From: Streptococcus oralis
Lineage (GTDB): Bacteria; Bacillota; Bacilli; Lactobacillales; Streptococcaceae
Reading direction: 5' to 3'
Assembly: GCF_021497945.1 (NCBI RefSeq)
Contig: NZ_CP046524.1
Span: 965,501-1,029,500, forward strand
DNA length: 64,000 nucleotides
The position numbers were made by a program, and so were the translations under genes. This document shows positions 1 through 10,049 of this stretch, one piece after another; positions within the stretch are counted from its first letter, which is position 1; each line of letters opens with the position of its first letter. The notes under the pieces are model-generated. The model was given only the letters and a program-made list of their open reading frames with translations, was not told the origin of the DNA and searched no databases.

Positions 1-2
1 CA

Positions 3-629
3 GACCATGTTCTTTCTCATAAACTTTTTGATGCCAAATCAACAGATGAACTTTTCAACATGTCTACAGATATATTCGTCGTTGATACTCCGTGGTTGAT
101 TGAACGACTTGAAGAAGAAGTTCAAAAAGAATATCCAGAAAAATTACGCTATGTACTCCGCGATTTAGCTGTAAAAGAAGGTGCTTTTGCTTACGAATAC
201 ACGGGCTATCTAGCCAATATTCACTCCGTTCAATCCTATTATCAAGCCAATATTGATATGTTGGAGTCTCAAAAATTCTACTCTCTCTTCTCACCTAACC
301 AAAAGATTTATACCAAGGTTAAGAATGAAGAACCAACCTACTATGCGAATACTTCAAAAGTAAGTACTTCTCAGTTTGCTTCTGGTAGTATCATTGAGGG
401 TGAAGTAGTTCAGTCAGTCCTATCTCGTAACATTTATGTTCACAAAGATAGTGTGGTGAAAGACAGCATTTTATTCCCTCGTGTTGTGATTGGTCAAGGA
501 GCCCAGGTTGAATATGCCATTCTAGACAAAGGTGTTGAGGTTGCGGACGGTGTTGTCATTCGAGGCACAGCAGAACATCCAGTTGTAGTCAAAAAAGGCG
601 AAAAAGTTACAGAGGATATTCATTCATGA
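3..629 (+). CDS. glgD: GlgD, ADP-glucose pyrophosphorylase regulatory subunit (5' truncated by window)
   Basis: About 208 C-terminal codons are visible; the frame is open to the left edge, so the true start lies outside. The protein belongs with the glucose-1-phosphate adenylyltransferase family and, in Gram-positive bacteria, GlgD partners catalytic GlgC to make ADP-glucose for glycogen. The end of the nucleotidyltransferase domain is followed by a left-handed beta-helix region with hexapeptide-like repeats (for example [15 protein letters not shown] and [18 protein letters not shown]). It overlaps glgA by 4 nt (ATGA), so the two are translationally coupled in a glycogen operon. The assignment to GlgD rather than GlgC rests on overall resemblance and the position directly before glgA. 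Confidence 0.9.
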   Translation, partial: DHVLSHKLFDAKSTDELFNMSTDIFVVDTPWLIERLEEEVQKEYPEKLRYVLRDLAVKEGAFAYEYTGYLANIHSVQSYYQANIDMLESQKFYSLFSPNQKIYTKVKNEEPTYYANTSKVSTSQFASGSIIEGEVVQSVLSRNIYVHKDSVVKDSILFPRVVIGQGAQVEYAILDKGVEVADGVVIRGTAEHPVVVKKGEKVTEDIHS

Positions 630-2059
630 AAATTTTATTCGTAGCAGCAGAGGGGGCGCCCTTTTCAAAAACAGGTGGTTTGGGAGACGTCATTGGCGCT
701 CTGCCCAAATCACTGGTAAAGGCAGGGCATGAAGTTGCGGTTGTTTTACCTTACTATGACATGGTAGAGGCTAAGTTCGGCGACCAGATTGAGGATGTTC
801 TTCACTTTGAAGTGAGTGTAGGATGGCGTAGACAGTACTGTGGTATTAAGAAGACCATCTTGAATGGTGTTACCTTCTACTTCGTAGACAATCAAACGTA
901 TTTCTTCCGAGGTCATGTTTACGGAGATTTCGATGATGGTGAACGTTTTGCCTTCTTCCAACTGGCTGCTCTTGAAGCCATGGAGCGAATTGATTTCATT
1001 CCAGATATTCTCCATGTTCATGATTACCACACAGCCATGATTCCCTTCTTGTTGAAAGAAAAGTATCATTGGATTCAAGCATATCAAGGAATCAGAACCG
1101 TTTTAACTATTCATAATTTGGAATTTCAAGGTCAATTTTCTGAAGGAATGTTGTGGGATTTGTTTGGTGTTGGATTTGAACGCTATGCTGATGGAACCCT
1201 TCGCTGGAATGATTGCCTCAACTGGATGAAGGCTGGTATCCTATACGCGGATCGTGTCTCAACCGTTTCTCCTAGCTATGCACATGAGATTATGACCAGT
1301 CAGTTTGGTTGCGGTTTGGACCAGATTCTTCGGATGGAGTCAGGTAAGGTTTCAGGTATTGTCAATGGTATTGACGCAGATCTTTATAATCCTCAAACAG
1401 ACCCACTTTTAGACTATCATTTTGATAAGGAAGATTTATCTGGAAAAGCTCAAAACAAAGCAAAATTGCAAGAGAGAGTTGGTCTACCTGTGAGAGCAGA
1501 TGTTCCTCTAGTTGGGATTGTCTCTCGTTTGACCCGTCAAAAAGGCTTTGATGTTGTTGTAGAGAGCTTGCATCGTTTCTTACAAGAGGACGTTCAAATA
1601 GTCCTTTTAGGAACAGGTGACCCGGCTTTTGAACATTCCTTCTCCTGGTTTGCGCAAGTCTATCCTGACAAACTATCAGCAAATATCACTTTTGACGTCA
1701 AGCTCGCTCAAGAAATTTATGCAGCTTGTGATCTCTTCCTCATGCCAAGTCGTTTTGAACCATGTGGCTTGTCACAAATGATGGCTATGCGTTATGGAAC
1801 ACTACCATTGGTTCATGAAGTGGGTGGACTAAGAGATACAGTTCAATCCTTCAATCCGATCGAAGGAACTGGTACTGGATTTAGCTTCGACAATTTAACA
1901 CCATACTGGCTTAACTGGAGTTTTCAAACAGCCTTGGATGTTTATAAGTACCAGCCGGACGTATGGAAAAATCTACAAAAACAAGCTATGGAATGTGATT
2001 TCTCATGGGATACAGCCTGCAAATCTTACCTGGACTTGTACCATAGTTTAGTCAACTAA
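626..2059 (+). CDS. glgA: Glycogen synthase GlgA
   Basis: A 477-residue GT5 glycosyltransferase that transfers glucose from ADP-glucose to growing alpha-1,4-glucan in the cytoplasm. The N-terminal ADP-glucose loop [13 protein letters not shown] (K15) and the C-terminal [17 protein letters not shown] motif (about residues 374-390, with the catalytic Glu) are intact, as is [10 protein letters not shown] in the second Rossmann domain. Length is normal for the family. It starts inside the last codons of glgD (4-nt overlap) and is followed by a strong intrinsic terminator at 2065-2094, so it is the last gene of the glycogen operon. Confidence 0.97.
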   Translation: MKILFVAAEGAPFSKTGGLGDVIGALPKSLVKAGHEVAVVLPYYDMVEAKFGDQIEDVLHFEVSVGWRRQYCGIKKTILNGVTFYFVDNQTYFFRGHVYGDFDDGERFAFFQLAALEAMERIDFIPDILHVHDYHTAMIPFLLKEKYHWIQAYQGIRTVLTIHNLEFQGQFSEGMLWDLFGVGFERYADGTLRWNDCLNWMKAGILYADRVSTVSPSYAHEIMTSQFGCGLDQILRMESGKVSGIVNGIDADLYNPQTDPLLDYHFDKEDLSGKAQNKAKLQERVGLPVRADVPLVGIVSRLTRQKGFDVVVESLHRFLQEDVQIVLLGTGDPAFEHSFSWFAQVYPDKLSANITFDVKLAQEIYAACDLFLMPSRFEPCGLSQMMAMRYGTLPLVHEVGGLRDTVQSFNPIEGTGTGFSFDNLTPYWLNWSFQTALDVYKYQPDVWKNLQKQAMECDFSWDTACKSYLDLYHSLVN

Positions 2060-2064
2060 TAGAT

Positions 2065-2094
2065 AAAATCGTATGATTCTTTCATACGATTTTT
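2065..2094 (+). terminator. Intrinsic terminator after glgA
   Basis: Perfect 12-bp stem (2065-2076 with 2082-2093), 5-nt loop, the 3' arm ending in TTTT. It closes the glycogen operon. Confidence 0.85.
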
Positions 2095-2120
2095 GGGCTG
2101 TTTAGAAAAGAGGAGAAGTG

Positions 2121-2765
2121 ATGACTAAAGTAATGGGGCTCTGTGTCATGGATGTTGATGGTACCTTAATAGCAGAGGAAGTGATTGACCTTTTGGGAAG
2201 AGAAGCAGGTTGCGAAGCGGAAATTTCAAAGATTACCAATCAAGCAATGCAAGGAGAACTGGACTTTGAAGGGAGTTTACGAGCGAGGGTAGCTTTGTTA
2301 AAAGGTCTTCCGATTTCGGTCTTTGATACTGTCTTCAAATCCATTCATCTTTCCCAAAATGCTCAAGAATTTATCTCCATACTTCAAAAGAAGGGTATTC
2401 TAGTCGGTCTAGTGTCTGGTGGATTTACACCAATAGTTGAGAGATTAGCAAAATCCCTCGGTATCTCCTATTTCTCTGCCAACCAGTTGGAAGTCAAAGA
2501 CGGTTTTTTAACAGGTAAATTAGTTGGTGAAATTGTGACAGCCCAAGTAAAACAAGCTACTCTTAAGAAATGGAGAAAAGAATTAAAACTACCCAAAGAA
2601 AGAACGATTGCCATCGGTGATGGTGCCAATGACCTTTTGATGTTAAAGTCAGCAGGTCACGGTATAGCCTTTTGTGCCAAAGAAGTCGTAAAAGCAGAGG
2701 TAGCTTGTCATGTAGATACAAGGGATCTTTTAGAAGTTCTACCTTTGATTGATTTCTTAGAATGA
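2121..2765 (+). CDS. serB: SerB-like phosphoserine phosphatase (HAD family)
   Basis: A 214-residue HAD hydrolase of the phosphoserine phosphatase type. The nucleophile motif DVDGT (D11, D13), motif II in LVSGG and the acid motif GDGANDLLML near residue 167 are all present. The family dephosphorylates O-phosphoserine in serine biosynthesis. An ATG at 2121 preceded by AGGAG at 2111 is preferred over the GTG at 2118, which would sit too close to the Shine-Dalgarno sequence. A glycerate kinase begins 9 nt downstream, so both act near 3-phosphoglycerate/serine metabolism and are probably co-transcribed. Substrate is inferred from the family; other small phosphomonoesters are possible. Confidence 0.85.
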   Translation: MTKVMGLCVMDVDGTLIAEEVIDLLGREAGCEAEISKITNQAMQGELDFEGSLRARVALLKGLPISVFDTVFKSIHLSQNAQEFISILQKKGILVGLVSGGFTPIVERLAKSLGISYFSANQLEVKDGFLTGKLVGEIVTAQVKQATLKKWRKELKLPKERTIAIGDGANDLLMLKSAGHGIAFCAKEVVKAEVACHVDTRDLLEVLPLIDFLE

Positions 2766-2774
2766 GAGGGAACT

Positions 2775-3890
2775 ATGAAAATTGTAATTGCACCCGATTC
2801 TTTTAAAGAAAGTTTGACGGCAGAAGAGGTCGCTCAAGCTATAAAAAGAGGTTTTGAACAGTCAATAACAGATGTAGAATGTCTGCTTTGCCCTGTTGGT
2901 GATGGTGGGGAAGGAACTGTAGATGCTATTCAACATTCTCTTGAACTCGAAAAAAAATGGCAAGAGGTGACGGGACCTTTTGGCCTAAATGAAGCAATGC
3001 GCTACTTTCAGAAAAATCAAACAGCGCTCTTTGAAGTTGCTGACTTGGTTGGTTTAGGAAAGATCCCTCATGAGAAACGAAATCCTCTCCACATCCAAAC
3101 TCGCGGTATCGGAGAGTTGATTCGCCATCTCATTGATCAAGGGATGAAAGAAATCTATATCGGTGTAGGTGGTACGGCTAGTAATGACGGTGGGATAGGC
3201 ATTGCTGCTGGCTTAGGTTATCGTTTTCATGATAAGAATGGAAAGGAATTGCCAGCTTGCGGTCAGACTTTGCTTGAGTTCGAGTCGGTTTCAGACAGCG
3301 AGTTGTATAGGATTCCCGAAGATGTGAAGATTCGCATTTTAGCAGATGTCGTGAGCCCTTTATGTGGTCATCAAGGGGCAACCTATACATTTGGAAAACA
3401 AAAGGGCTTGGATCCTGCTTTGTTTGAGACAGTAGATTTGGCTATGTGGCGGTTCTATGAAAAATTCTCATCTTCCACCCTATCTCTGAAAGGAGCAGGA
3501 GCTGGAGGTGGGATTGCTGCTGGACTCTGCGCCTTTGCTGAGGCTAGTATCGTATCTGGGATTGACACCTGTTTGGATTTGATTGACTTTGATAAGAAAG
3601 TTGCAGGTGCTGACTTGGTTATTGTCGGAGAGGGCAGACTGGACTGTCAAAGCTTTGCTGGAAAAGCTCCTATCGGTGTAGCAAAAAGAACCCCTAACGG
3701 AGTTCCTGTTATCGCTATTTGCGGTAGTCTTGCTGACGATTTGCCTCCCCTACCATTCGAAAATATACAGGCAGCCTTTTCTATTTTAGAGAAAAGTGAA
3801 CCACTAGAAGATAGTCTGAAAAAAGCAAGCCTCTATTTGGAGCACACAGCTGCTAATATTGGTCGTTTATTAAAGTTGAGGAAGAATTAA
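2775..3890 (+). CDS. glxK: Glycerate kinase (GlxK/GarK family)
   Basis: A 371-residue glycerate kinase of family 1, which phosphorylates glycerate with ATP to phosphoglycerate. The N-terminal [15 protein letters not shown] signature, the glycine-rich [15 protein letters not shown] stretch (around residue 135) and the [15 protein letters not shown] motif (around residue 290) are family hallmarks. It follows serB by 9 nt and ends tail-to-tail with the minus-strand DUF1694 gene, sharing 4 bases. No terminator is evident between the two convergent genes. Confidence 0.93.
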   Translation: MKIVIAPDSFKESLTAEEVAQAIKRGFEQSITDVECLLCPVGDGGEGTVDAIQHSLELEKKWQEVTGPFGLNEAMRYFQKNQTALFEVADLVGLGKIPHEKRNPLHIQTRGIGELIRHLIDQGMKEIYIGVGGTASNDGGIGIAAGLGYRFHDKNGKELPACGQTLLEFESVSDSELYRIPEDVKIRILADVVSPLCGHQGATYTFGKQKGLDPALFETVDLAMWRFYEKFSSSTLSLKGAGAGGGIAAGLCAFAEASIVSGIDTCLDLIDFDKKVAGADLVIVGEGRLDCQSFAGKAPIGVAKRTPNGVPVIAICGSLADDLPPLPFENIQAAFSILEKSEPLEDSLKKASLYLEHTAANIGRLLKLRKN

Positions 3891-4333
3891 CCCAACCATT
3901 TTTTCCAGATGGATTTTTTCGGAGTTTCTGTCTTTTTCTCCTCCCAGAGATTCGAGAATGCAAGTCTAAGGTCCTTTTCATCTACTTGAACAGGTTCATT
4001 CGTGTGAATAACTAGACCAAAAGGAGAGGTGATATGATCGTCTGAAACAATAGTCGCCTGGCAGTTGCTTTCCTTTGCTTGTTTTAAGTAAAAGACTTGT
4101 TTGTCAAACTCGATATTTGGGGAAATCTTCACAAAAAGACTCTCTGTCTTTTCTTGAAAGTTTTCCAAAATCGTTAAAAATCCTTTTTGGAGTTGAAGGC
4201 TATTGGCCGTCTCAACATCCGCATATCCAAGAACTCTTTCCTCGAAAGTGCCGAGAAAACGACGTTGTTCATCCGGGTTTAGTTTTGGCCCACCGTGAGC
4301 CTTTTCTAGTAGTTGTTTTGATAAATCTGTCAT
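3887..4333 (-). CDS. DUF1694 (YueI-like) protein
   Basis: A 148-residue protein resembling the DUF1694/YueI family, whose function is not established. Visible traits are a charged N-terminus, a central segment [19 protein letters not shown], a C-terminal basic tail [10 protein letters not shown], no signal peptide and no membrane segment. It is divergent from eno and convergent with glxK, whose stop it overlaps by 4 bases. An extended -10 promoter on the minus strand (TATACT at 4340-4345 with upstream TG) lies immediately before the start, so the leader is very short. It is the only clear minus-strand gene left of the terminus. Confidence 0.8.
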   Translation of the reverse strand: MTDLSKQLLEKAHGGPKLNPDEQRRFLGTFEERVLGYADVETANSLQLQKGFLTILENFQEKTESLFVKISPNIEFDKQVFYLKQAKESNCQATIVSDDHITSPFGLVIHTNEPVQVDEKDLRLAFSNLWEEKKTETPKKSIWKKWLG

Positions 4334-4429
4334 AAAATTAGTATATCACAAAAGCTATGAGAAAACAGACCAAAGAAAGCGATTACTTTATAAAGTTAAG
4401 GAAAATTTGCACAAAGATAACGTTTTTCC

Positions 4430-4458
4430 TTGAAAAAGGCGTGTATTTGAGGTATCAT
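4430..4458 (+). promoter_or_regulatory. eno promoter
   Basis: -35 TTGAAA at 4430-4435, 17-bp spacer, -10 TATCAT at 4453-4458, 38 bp before the eno start. The Shine-Dalgarno AAAGGAGAG at about 4481 follows. Confidence 0.75.
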
Positions 4459-4493
4459 AGAGGTGTAAAATAAATAAGCTCAAAGGAGAGTAA

Positions 4494-5801
<1,308 letters not shown>

Positions 5802-5825
5802 TCTAGTTCAGTGAACAAGGTTTGA

Positions 5826-5857
5826 AGCCCCTCGGATTTTATCCGAAGGGCTTTTTT
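5826..5857 (+). terminator. Intrinsic terminator after eno
   Basis: GC-rich hairpin (AGCCC...GGGCT outer arms, TCGGAT/ATCCGA inner arms, one mismatch) followed by six T. Confidence 0.9.
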
Positions 5858-5887
5858 CTGTTCAGGGGGCAAAAAGGGGGCAGTGTT

Positions 5888-5898
5888 TATGGTATAAT
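5888..5898 (+). promoter_or_regulatory. Extended -10 promoter of the YkgJ-family gene
   Basis: TATGGTATAAT matches the TNTGNTATAAT extended -10 consensus exactly; no good -35 is seen. It lies 31 bp before the start codon. Confidence 0.7.
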
Positions 5899-5928
5899 AG
5901 ACAAAAACACTTGTATTAGGAAGAAATT

Positions 5929-6423
5929 ATGTCTAAAGAGATTGATATTGAGTATTATCACCAACTAGCACTGCAAAAGCAGAAGGAGCACCGCAAAGTG
6001 TTAGCTAATCTAAAGAAAAAACCTCCTAAAAACTTAGATAAGATTGCCCAGCAGATTCACCAAGAAGTCTTTGCTGAGATTGATTGCACCGCCTGTGCTA
6101 ACTGTTGCAAGACATTGGGACCCGACTTCAAAGAGGCAGATATTACACGTATTGCTAAGTACTTTAAGATGAAATTACCAGCTTTTGAAGCGGAATTTCT
6201 GCAGGTAGATGAAGATGGGGATAAGGTTTTCAAATCCATGCCCTGTCCCTTTCTAGGAGGAGATAATCTCTGTTCCATCTATGATGTTCGTCCAAAGGCT
6301 TGTCGTGAATTCCCTCATACAGATCGTAAAAAGATCCATCAAATCAACCATTTGACGATTAAGAATACCTTGACCTGCCCAGCGGCTTATCTCTTTGTTG
6401 AGAAATTAAAAGATAAGTTATAA
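5929..6423 (+). CDS. YkgJ family cysteine cluster protein
   Basis: A 164-residue protein of the YkgJ/UPF0153 cysteine-cluster family, thought to bind zinc or an iron-sulfur cluster; biochemical role unknown. Cysteines occur as CTACANCC (C53, C56, C59, C60), then CPFLGGDNLCSIYDVRPKAC and a last TCPAAY, the usual spacing of the family. The N-terminal 45 residues are lysine-rich and helical. It is monocistronic by appearance, with its own extended -10 promoter. Confidence 0.85.
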   Translation: MSKEIDIEYYHQLALQKQKEHRKVLANLKKKPPKNLDKIAQQIHQEVFAEIDCTACANCCKTLGPDFKEADITRIAKYFKMKLPAFEAEFLQVDEDGDKVFKSMPCPFLGGDNLCSIYDVRPKACREFPHTDRKKIHQINHLTIKNTLTCPAAYLFVEKLKDKL

Positions 6424-6588
6424 GGAGTTGAACCTTTAAACCTTGTACAAATATTCTAGGGCGGAAGTATCTTGTATTTGTTAGAATATAGATAGAATTG
6501 AACACTGCCTAAAAGCTATGCGAAAAAGACAAAATTTCACTTTGCTTTTAATGACCTTTGTATCTTGTGGAGGTGAGAAGAAAAGAAT

Positions 6589-7424
6589 ATGATGCATCAA
6601 TTCAATCAAGCCATGGATTATTTGGAGCAGCAACTTTCTGAAGAAGTGGATATGAAAAGATTTCAGCAGCTATCGGGCTATTCATACCCGCTCTTTAGCA
6701 GGCTATTTTCTATCCTGGCTGATATGACATTAGCAGAATACTTGCGCAATCGCAGGTTGTCAGAAGCTGTGACAGACTTGCGGGAAGGCTCTGACAAAAT
6801 CATTGACATAGCAATGAAGTACGGCTACGAGTCTGCTGACGCCTTCAGCACAGCATTTAAGAAATTCCATGGGGCACCCCCCTCAGAAGTTCGAAATGGA
6901 AAACCTTATCGGATCTTTCCTAGACTTCAATTATCCTTAAAGATTACAGGAGGAAAGAACATGGATATCAAGATTCAAAAGAAGCCTGCATTTACCGTGG
7001 CAGGCGTCCTATTGGAAACTATTGACAATAGTCAGTGCCCGTCTGCATGGGAGGAACTCTATGCCAATCACAGCATTGAAAACCTAGAAAGTTTGGGTAG
7101 TGGCCAATCTTTTGGTGTCTGCTCGGATGTCAAAGAAGGCGAAATCATCAACTACATGGCTGCTTATGATGTCGTGGATAAAGCGAAAGCAGACGAGCTA
7201 GGTCTGTTCATCAAAGATATCCCAGCCGCTGAATATGCTATCGTACCAGTCAAAGGTCCTATACCAGCTAGCATTCACCATGCTTGGAATATGTCTTGGA
7301 GGTCTTTTTTCCAGAGACTGGCTATCGCCACTCAGGAGCGCCAGATTTCGAAGTCTATACTGAAGGTGATATGTCGTCACCAGACTATCAAATGGAACTC
7401 TGGATTCCGGTGATTAAGGGCTAG
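6589..7424 (+). pseudogene. AraC family regulator with GyrI-like domain, frameshifted near its 3' end
   Basis: Residues 1-105 form a two-helix-turn-helix AraC DNA-binding domain (SGYSYPLFSRLF, then DIAMKYGYESADAFSTAFKKFH, typical of the second helix). From about residue 125 a GyrI/SOUL-like effector-binding domain begins (MDIKIQKKPAFTVAGVLLET). The frame as read stops at 7413 with an unrelated tail after HAW. One missing base at about 7288-7289 (an A in TGGAA) explains it: the next frame reads FFPETGYRHSGAPDFEVYTE and ends normally at 7424. The family senses small amphipathic compounds. DNA binding may survive while ligand sensing is altered. A sequencing error cannot be excluded. GGAGGTGAG lies at 6569-6577. 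Confidence 0.8.
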
Positions 7425-7458
7425 ATAATTTTCTGACTTTTTATAAAGATGCAAACCT

Positions 7459-7491
7459 AACTCTGTAGAAAGAATCTCTACAGAGTTTTTT
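7459..7491 (+). terminator. Intrinsic terminator after the AraC-type gene
   Basis: 11-bp stem (7459-7469 with 7477-7487), 7-nt loop, six T. Confidence 0.85.
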
Positions 7492-7572
7492 ATTGTTGAC
7501 ATTCATGTCCGTAAATTAAACATACCATATTTTTTGTTTGGATTTTATGGGGCATGCGAATAGTTTTCTCAG

Positions 7573-7600
7573 TATAATAGTCCCATAGAAGATAAGGAGG
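7573..7600 (+). promoter_or_regulatory. -10 box and strong Shine-Dalgarno of the BtrH-like gene
   Basis: TATAAT at 7573-7578 and AAGGAGG at 7594-7600, 7 nt before the ATG at 7608. No convincing -35. Confidence 0.6.
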
Positions 7601-7607
7601 CAGGGAT

Positions 7608-8522
7608 ATGCAGATGTATTTTGGAGATGTGTCGCTTTGCTATAGTTATTCATTGGCAATGGCACTGGATGCCTATGGTTATGACTTTAAAGCAGAGTTT
7701 TTAGAGGCAATTATGGTGATGGGAAATGGCGCTAGTATCGTAAAGGAAGATGACCGGCACCCTCTAGTATTCTTTGATAACGGAATGCCAGATCTTTCAA
7801 TCTCTCATTCTTTAAAAATACTTGGGTTTGACTATGAGGACTTCTATCTAAAAGATGGAGTGAAAGTAGATTTAGAAGAGGTTAAAAGAAAGTTGGAAAC
7901 ATTTCTGTCCAATGGACCTGTCGTACTGGGACCTCTTGATATGGGCCATCTGACCTACAATCCCAATCACACAATCCTTTATGGTGTGGATCACTTTGTA
8001 ACCGTGTATGACATTGATAATCAGTATCTTTATTTACACGATCCAGCTGGGTTTGCCTGTATGAAGGTTGCTTTTAATGACATCTTAGAAGCCTGGAAGG
8101 CAGAGGATATTGACTATAAGCGCGGAGCATACTCCATGTGGGGAAATTTTAAGAAGGTCAAGAGTCCTAGTCAGACTGAAATCTATCAGGAAACAGCAAG
8201 GATTATGAAGAACCGATATTTGAATGGCCAAAACGGTGTTTTGGAATGCTATGCAAAAGCAGTTGCTGAAAACGGCTTAAATACGGAGCAAAAACAATTG
8301 CATCAGTACTTCAGCTTTAAACTTGCTGCTGTTCGAAATCTCTATCTCAGTAAATTCTTAAAAGACCATGATCCCGAAGGGGCAAGATTAAAAGAAGAAT
8401 TGGCTACTTTATTTGGCCAAGCCCACCTTTCATGTTTAAAAGAAGATTACCAAGAACTATCCCATTTGTTCTATCAGATAGCTGAAGCGGACCGTCGCTT
8501 TAGAGATTTATATGTAAAGTAG
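7608..8522 (+). CDS. BtrH N-terminal-like / C39-like papain-fold protein
   Basis: A 304-residue protein. The N-terminal half resembles BtrH_N / C39-like papain-fold domains: a candidate nucleophile Cys11 in SLCYSYSLAMAL, a candidate His129 in GVDHFVTVYDID and Asp145 in YLHDPAG give a Cys-His-Asp set in the expected order. Relatives act as acyltransferases or cysteine peptidases, some in peptide or aminoglycoside biosynthesis. The C-terminal half (about 180-304) is all helical and unrecognised. No signal peptide or membrane segment. It is monocistronic between a -10 box and a terminator at 8538-8568. The substrate cannot be inferred. Confidence 0.7.
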   Translation: MQMYFGDVSLCYSYSLAMALDAYGYDFKAEFLEAIMVMGNGASIVKEDDRHPLVFFDNGMPDLSISHSLKILGFDYEDFYLKDGVKVDLEEVKRKLETFLSNGPVVLGPLDMGHLTYNPNHTILYGVDHFVTVYDIDNQYLYLHDPAGFACMKVAFNDILEAWKAEDIDYKRGAYSMWGNFKKVKSPSQTEIYQETARIMKNRYLNGQNGVLECYAKAVAENGLNTEQKQLHQYFSFKLAAVRNLYLSKFLKDHDPEGARLKEELATLFGQAHLSCLKEDYQELSHLFYQIAEADRRFRDLYVK

Positions 8523-8537
8523 TGACAAATGGTTAGT

Positions 8538-8568
8538 AAAAGCAGTTTTTCGTAAAGAACTGCTTTTT
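8538..8568 (+). terminator. Intrinsic terminator after the BtrH-like gene
   Basis: 10-bp stem AAAAGCAGTT/AACTGCTTTT (8538-8547 with 8558-8567), followed at once by the next promoter. Confidence 0.8.
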
Positions 8569-8571
8569 GAT

Positions 8572-8582
8572 TATGGTATAAT
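8572..8582 (+). promoter_or_regulatory. Extended -10 promoter of the ClbS-like gene
   Basis: TATGGTATAAT, an exact extended -10, starting 3 bp after the preceding terminator. AAGGGAGA near 8614 is the ribosome-binding site. Confidence 0.7.
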
Positions 8583-8630
8583 GAAGTGAGGAAATAGCAT
8601 ATCCAACTAAAAAATGAAGGGAGAACTCCT

Positions 8631-9173
8631 ATGCCTAGACCAAGAACAAAAGAGGAATTAGTGTTAGCCTCTAAGGAAAACTATGAAAAGCTCAATCACT
8701 TTATATCTAAATTAAGTGAAGAGGAACTGCAGACTCCTTTTGATTTTTCAAAAGACCAAAAGAAAAAAGAAGCTCACTGGAAAAGAGATAAAAATCTAAG
8801 AGATGTTCTGATCCATCTCTATGAATGGCATCAGTTACTTTTAACCTGGGTACATTCCAATCAAAAGGGTCATGAAAGACCTTTTCTCCCTGAACCTTAT
8901 AATTGGAAAACTTATGGAGAAATGAATGTCGCTTTTTGGAAGAAGCACCAGAGAACGTCCTTAGAAGAAGCGACCAAACTCCTCAATCAATCGCATAAAG
9001 AGGTTTTAGAGTTGATGGAAGGCTTCAGCAATGACGAATTGTTCACAAAAGGTGTCTATAAGTGGACGGGAGGAACAAGTCTAGGTTCCTACTTTGTCAG
9101 TGCCACTTCCAGTCACTATGATTGGGCTCTGAAAAAACTCAAAGCTCATCAGAGAAATTGTAAGAGTAGTTAG
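8631..9173 (+). CDS. ClbS/DfsB family four-helix-bundle protein
   Basis: A 180-residue protein of the ClbS/DfsB (DUF1706) family, DinB-like four-helix bundles. The N-terminal PRPRTKEELVLASKENYEKL, the LRDVLIHLYEWHQLLLTWV helix and the C-terminal WTGGTSLGSYFVSATSSHYDWA are typical. The founding member ClbS protects colibactin producers by hydrolysing the cyclopropane warhead; most relatives have unknown roles and this one need not share that reaction. Soluble, cytoplasmic. It has its own extended -10 promoter and is followed by a gene-free stretch with phased palindromes (9205-9426). Confidence 0.8.
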   Translation: MPRPRTKEELVLASKENYEKLNHFISKLSEEELQTPFDFSKDQKKKEAHWKRDKNLRDVLIHLYEWHQLLLTWVHSNQKGHERPFLPEPYNWKTYGEMNVAFWKKHQRTSLEEATKLLNQSHKEVLELMEGFSNDELFTKGVYKWTGGTSLGSYFVSATSSHYDWALKKLKAHQRNCKSS

Positions 9174-9204
9174 TTGAAGTGCTATTGAAATTCACCAAAG
9201 GTTC

Positions 9205-9426
9205 TTCTAAGCTTCGAAAAGCTTTATTCTCGTGATTTTTGAACTATTCTAGCTTTAGAATCCTTCAAAAATTAAAATTTAAGGCTATCATAGACTTAGA
9301 ATAGCCCTAAAACATTTATTTTAATGTAATTCTAAGTTTAGAATCACAATGATATTAAAGTAATAGAGCTGTTCGATGCTTAGAATGTCTTGATTCTGAG
9401 AAATCTTGACTAGAAAATGCCTCGAA
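9205..9426. repeat. Array of six phased 14-bp palindrome-like sites, 41-42 bp apart
   Basis: In the 284-bp gap between the ClbS-like gene and the next membrane-protein gene, a degenerate palindrome close to TTCTAAGCTTAGAA recurs at 9205, 9247, 9288, 9330, 9372 and (weakly) 9413. Examples: TTCTAAGCTTCGAA, TTCTAGCTTTAGAA, TTCTAAGTTTAGAA, TTCGATGCTTAGAA. Steps are 42, 41, 42, 42 and 41 bp, about four helical turns, so all sites face the same side of DNA. Sequences between sites are AT-rich and not alike. This looks like cooperative operator DNA; a decayed 14-codon protein repeat is the alternative. No recognised regulon box fits. Confidence 0.6.
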
Positions 9427-9457
9427 TGGCTTTTTTCTGATATAGGTTGATAGATAG

Positions 9458-9961
9458 ATGGGTGAGATGATGAACATACAAAAAGAGAACGTTAGAAAAG
9501 AGTTGGTGTCCCTCTGTTTGGGAGAGTTCACAGCCGTCCTATCCTTTTGGTTTTGTTTTTTCCTTTTGAAAAATCGGCTTGGTGATGAGAATAGTCTAGT
9601 AAACATTCTCTATCCTTTGTCTTTACTGACATTTATTTTGCTTCAAGGCTCAATCTATTGGGCAATTTTGATTAGAAGACTATCGAATCCCCAGTTCGGA
9701 AGTGGAAGTGTCCCCAAACTATATGGTGGTTTCAGAATACTAGACCTTGTTTTACTTATTTCAGGCTTTCCTTTTATAGTTTGGAATACCCAGAGTGTCC
9801 AAGTGACTATCTTAGCCACACTAATACAGCTTTTTGCACTAATCGAATGGATAAATTATTACTTCCTACGTTTATCCTATAGTCTGAATCCACTTGTTTT
9901 ATGGAAACGAATTACTAAGGGAAAACTTGAAAAAAGCAGAATAGCCAAGGAGTTGGGGTAG
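9458..9961 (+). CDS. Hypothetical multi-pass membrane protein
   Basis: A 167-residue protein, not recognised. Four hydrophobic segments are visible (about residues 20-40, 48-70, 92-110, 115-135), followed by a basic C-terminal tail (WKRITKGKLEKSRIAKELG), so an integral membrane protein with a cytoplasmic tail is likely. Starts at 9458, 9467 and 9470 are all in frame; GGTGAG lies between the first and the others and only a weak Shine-Dalgarno precedes 9458, so the start is uncertain. It directly follows the phased palindrome array, which may control it. Confidence 0.6.
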   Translation: MGEMMNIQKENVRKELVSLCLGEFTAVLSFWFCFFLLKNRLGDENSLVNILYPLSLLTFILLQGSIYWAILIRRLSNPQFGSGSVPKLYGGFRILDLVLLISGFPFIVWNTQSVQVTILATLIQLFALIEWINYYFLRLSYSLNPLVLWKRITKGKLEKSRIAKELG

Positions 9962-9995
9962 AGACGAATAAAGAGCTTACCCATTCGTTTTGTAA

Positions 9996-10006
9996 TATGC
10001 TATAAT
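9996..10006 (+). promoter_or_regulatory. Extended -10 promoter before the decayed gene
   Basis: TATGCTATAAT, an exact TNTGNTATAAT. It would now drive the remnant at 10050-10628 and possibly yjjG. Confidence 0.6.
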
Positions 10007-10049
10007 AAATCTATCAATTATTTTAACAACTACTTTAAGTGAGGTAAGT

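Noticed and set aside
9205..9426. CRISPR array
   Set aside because: Only a degenerate 14-bp core repeats; there are no identical repeats of 24 bp or more and no cas gene.
9355..9606. Minus-strand 83-residue frame across the palindrome array
   Set aside because: It overlaps a better plus-strand membrane-protein gene, has no ribosome-binding site and a low-complexity composition.
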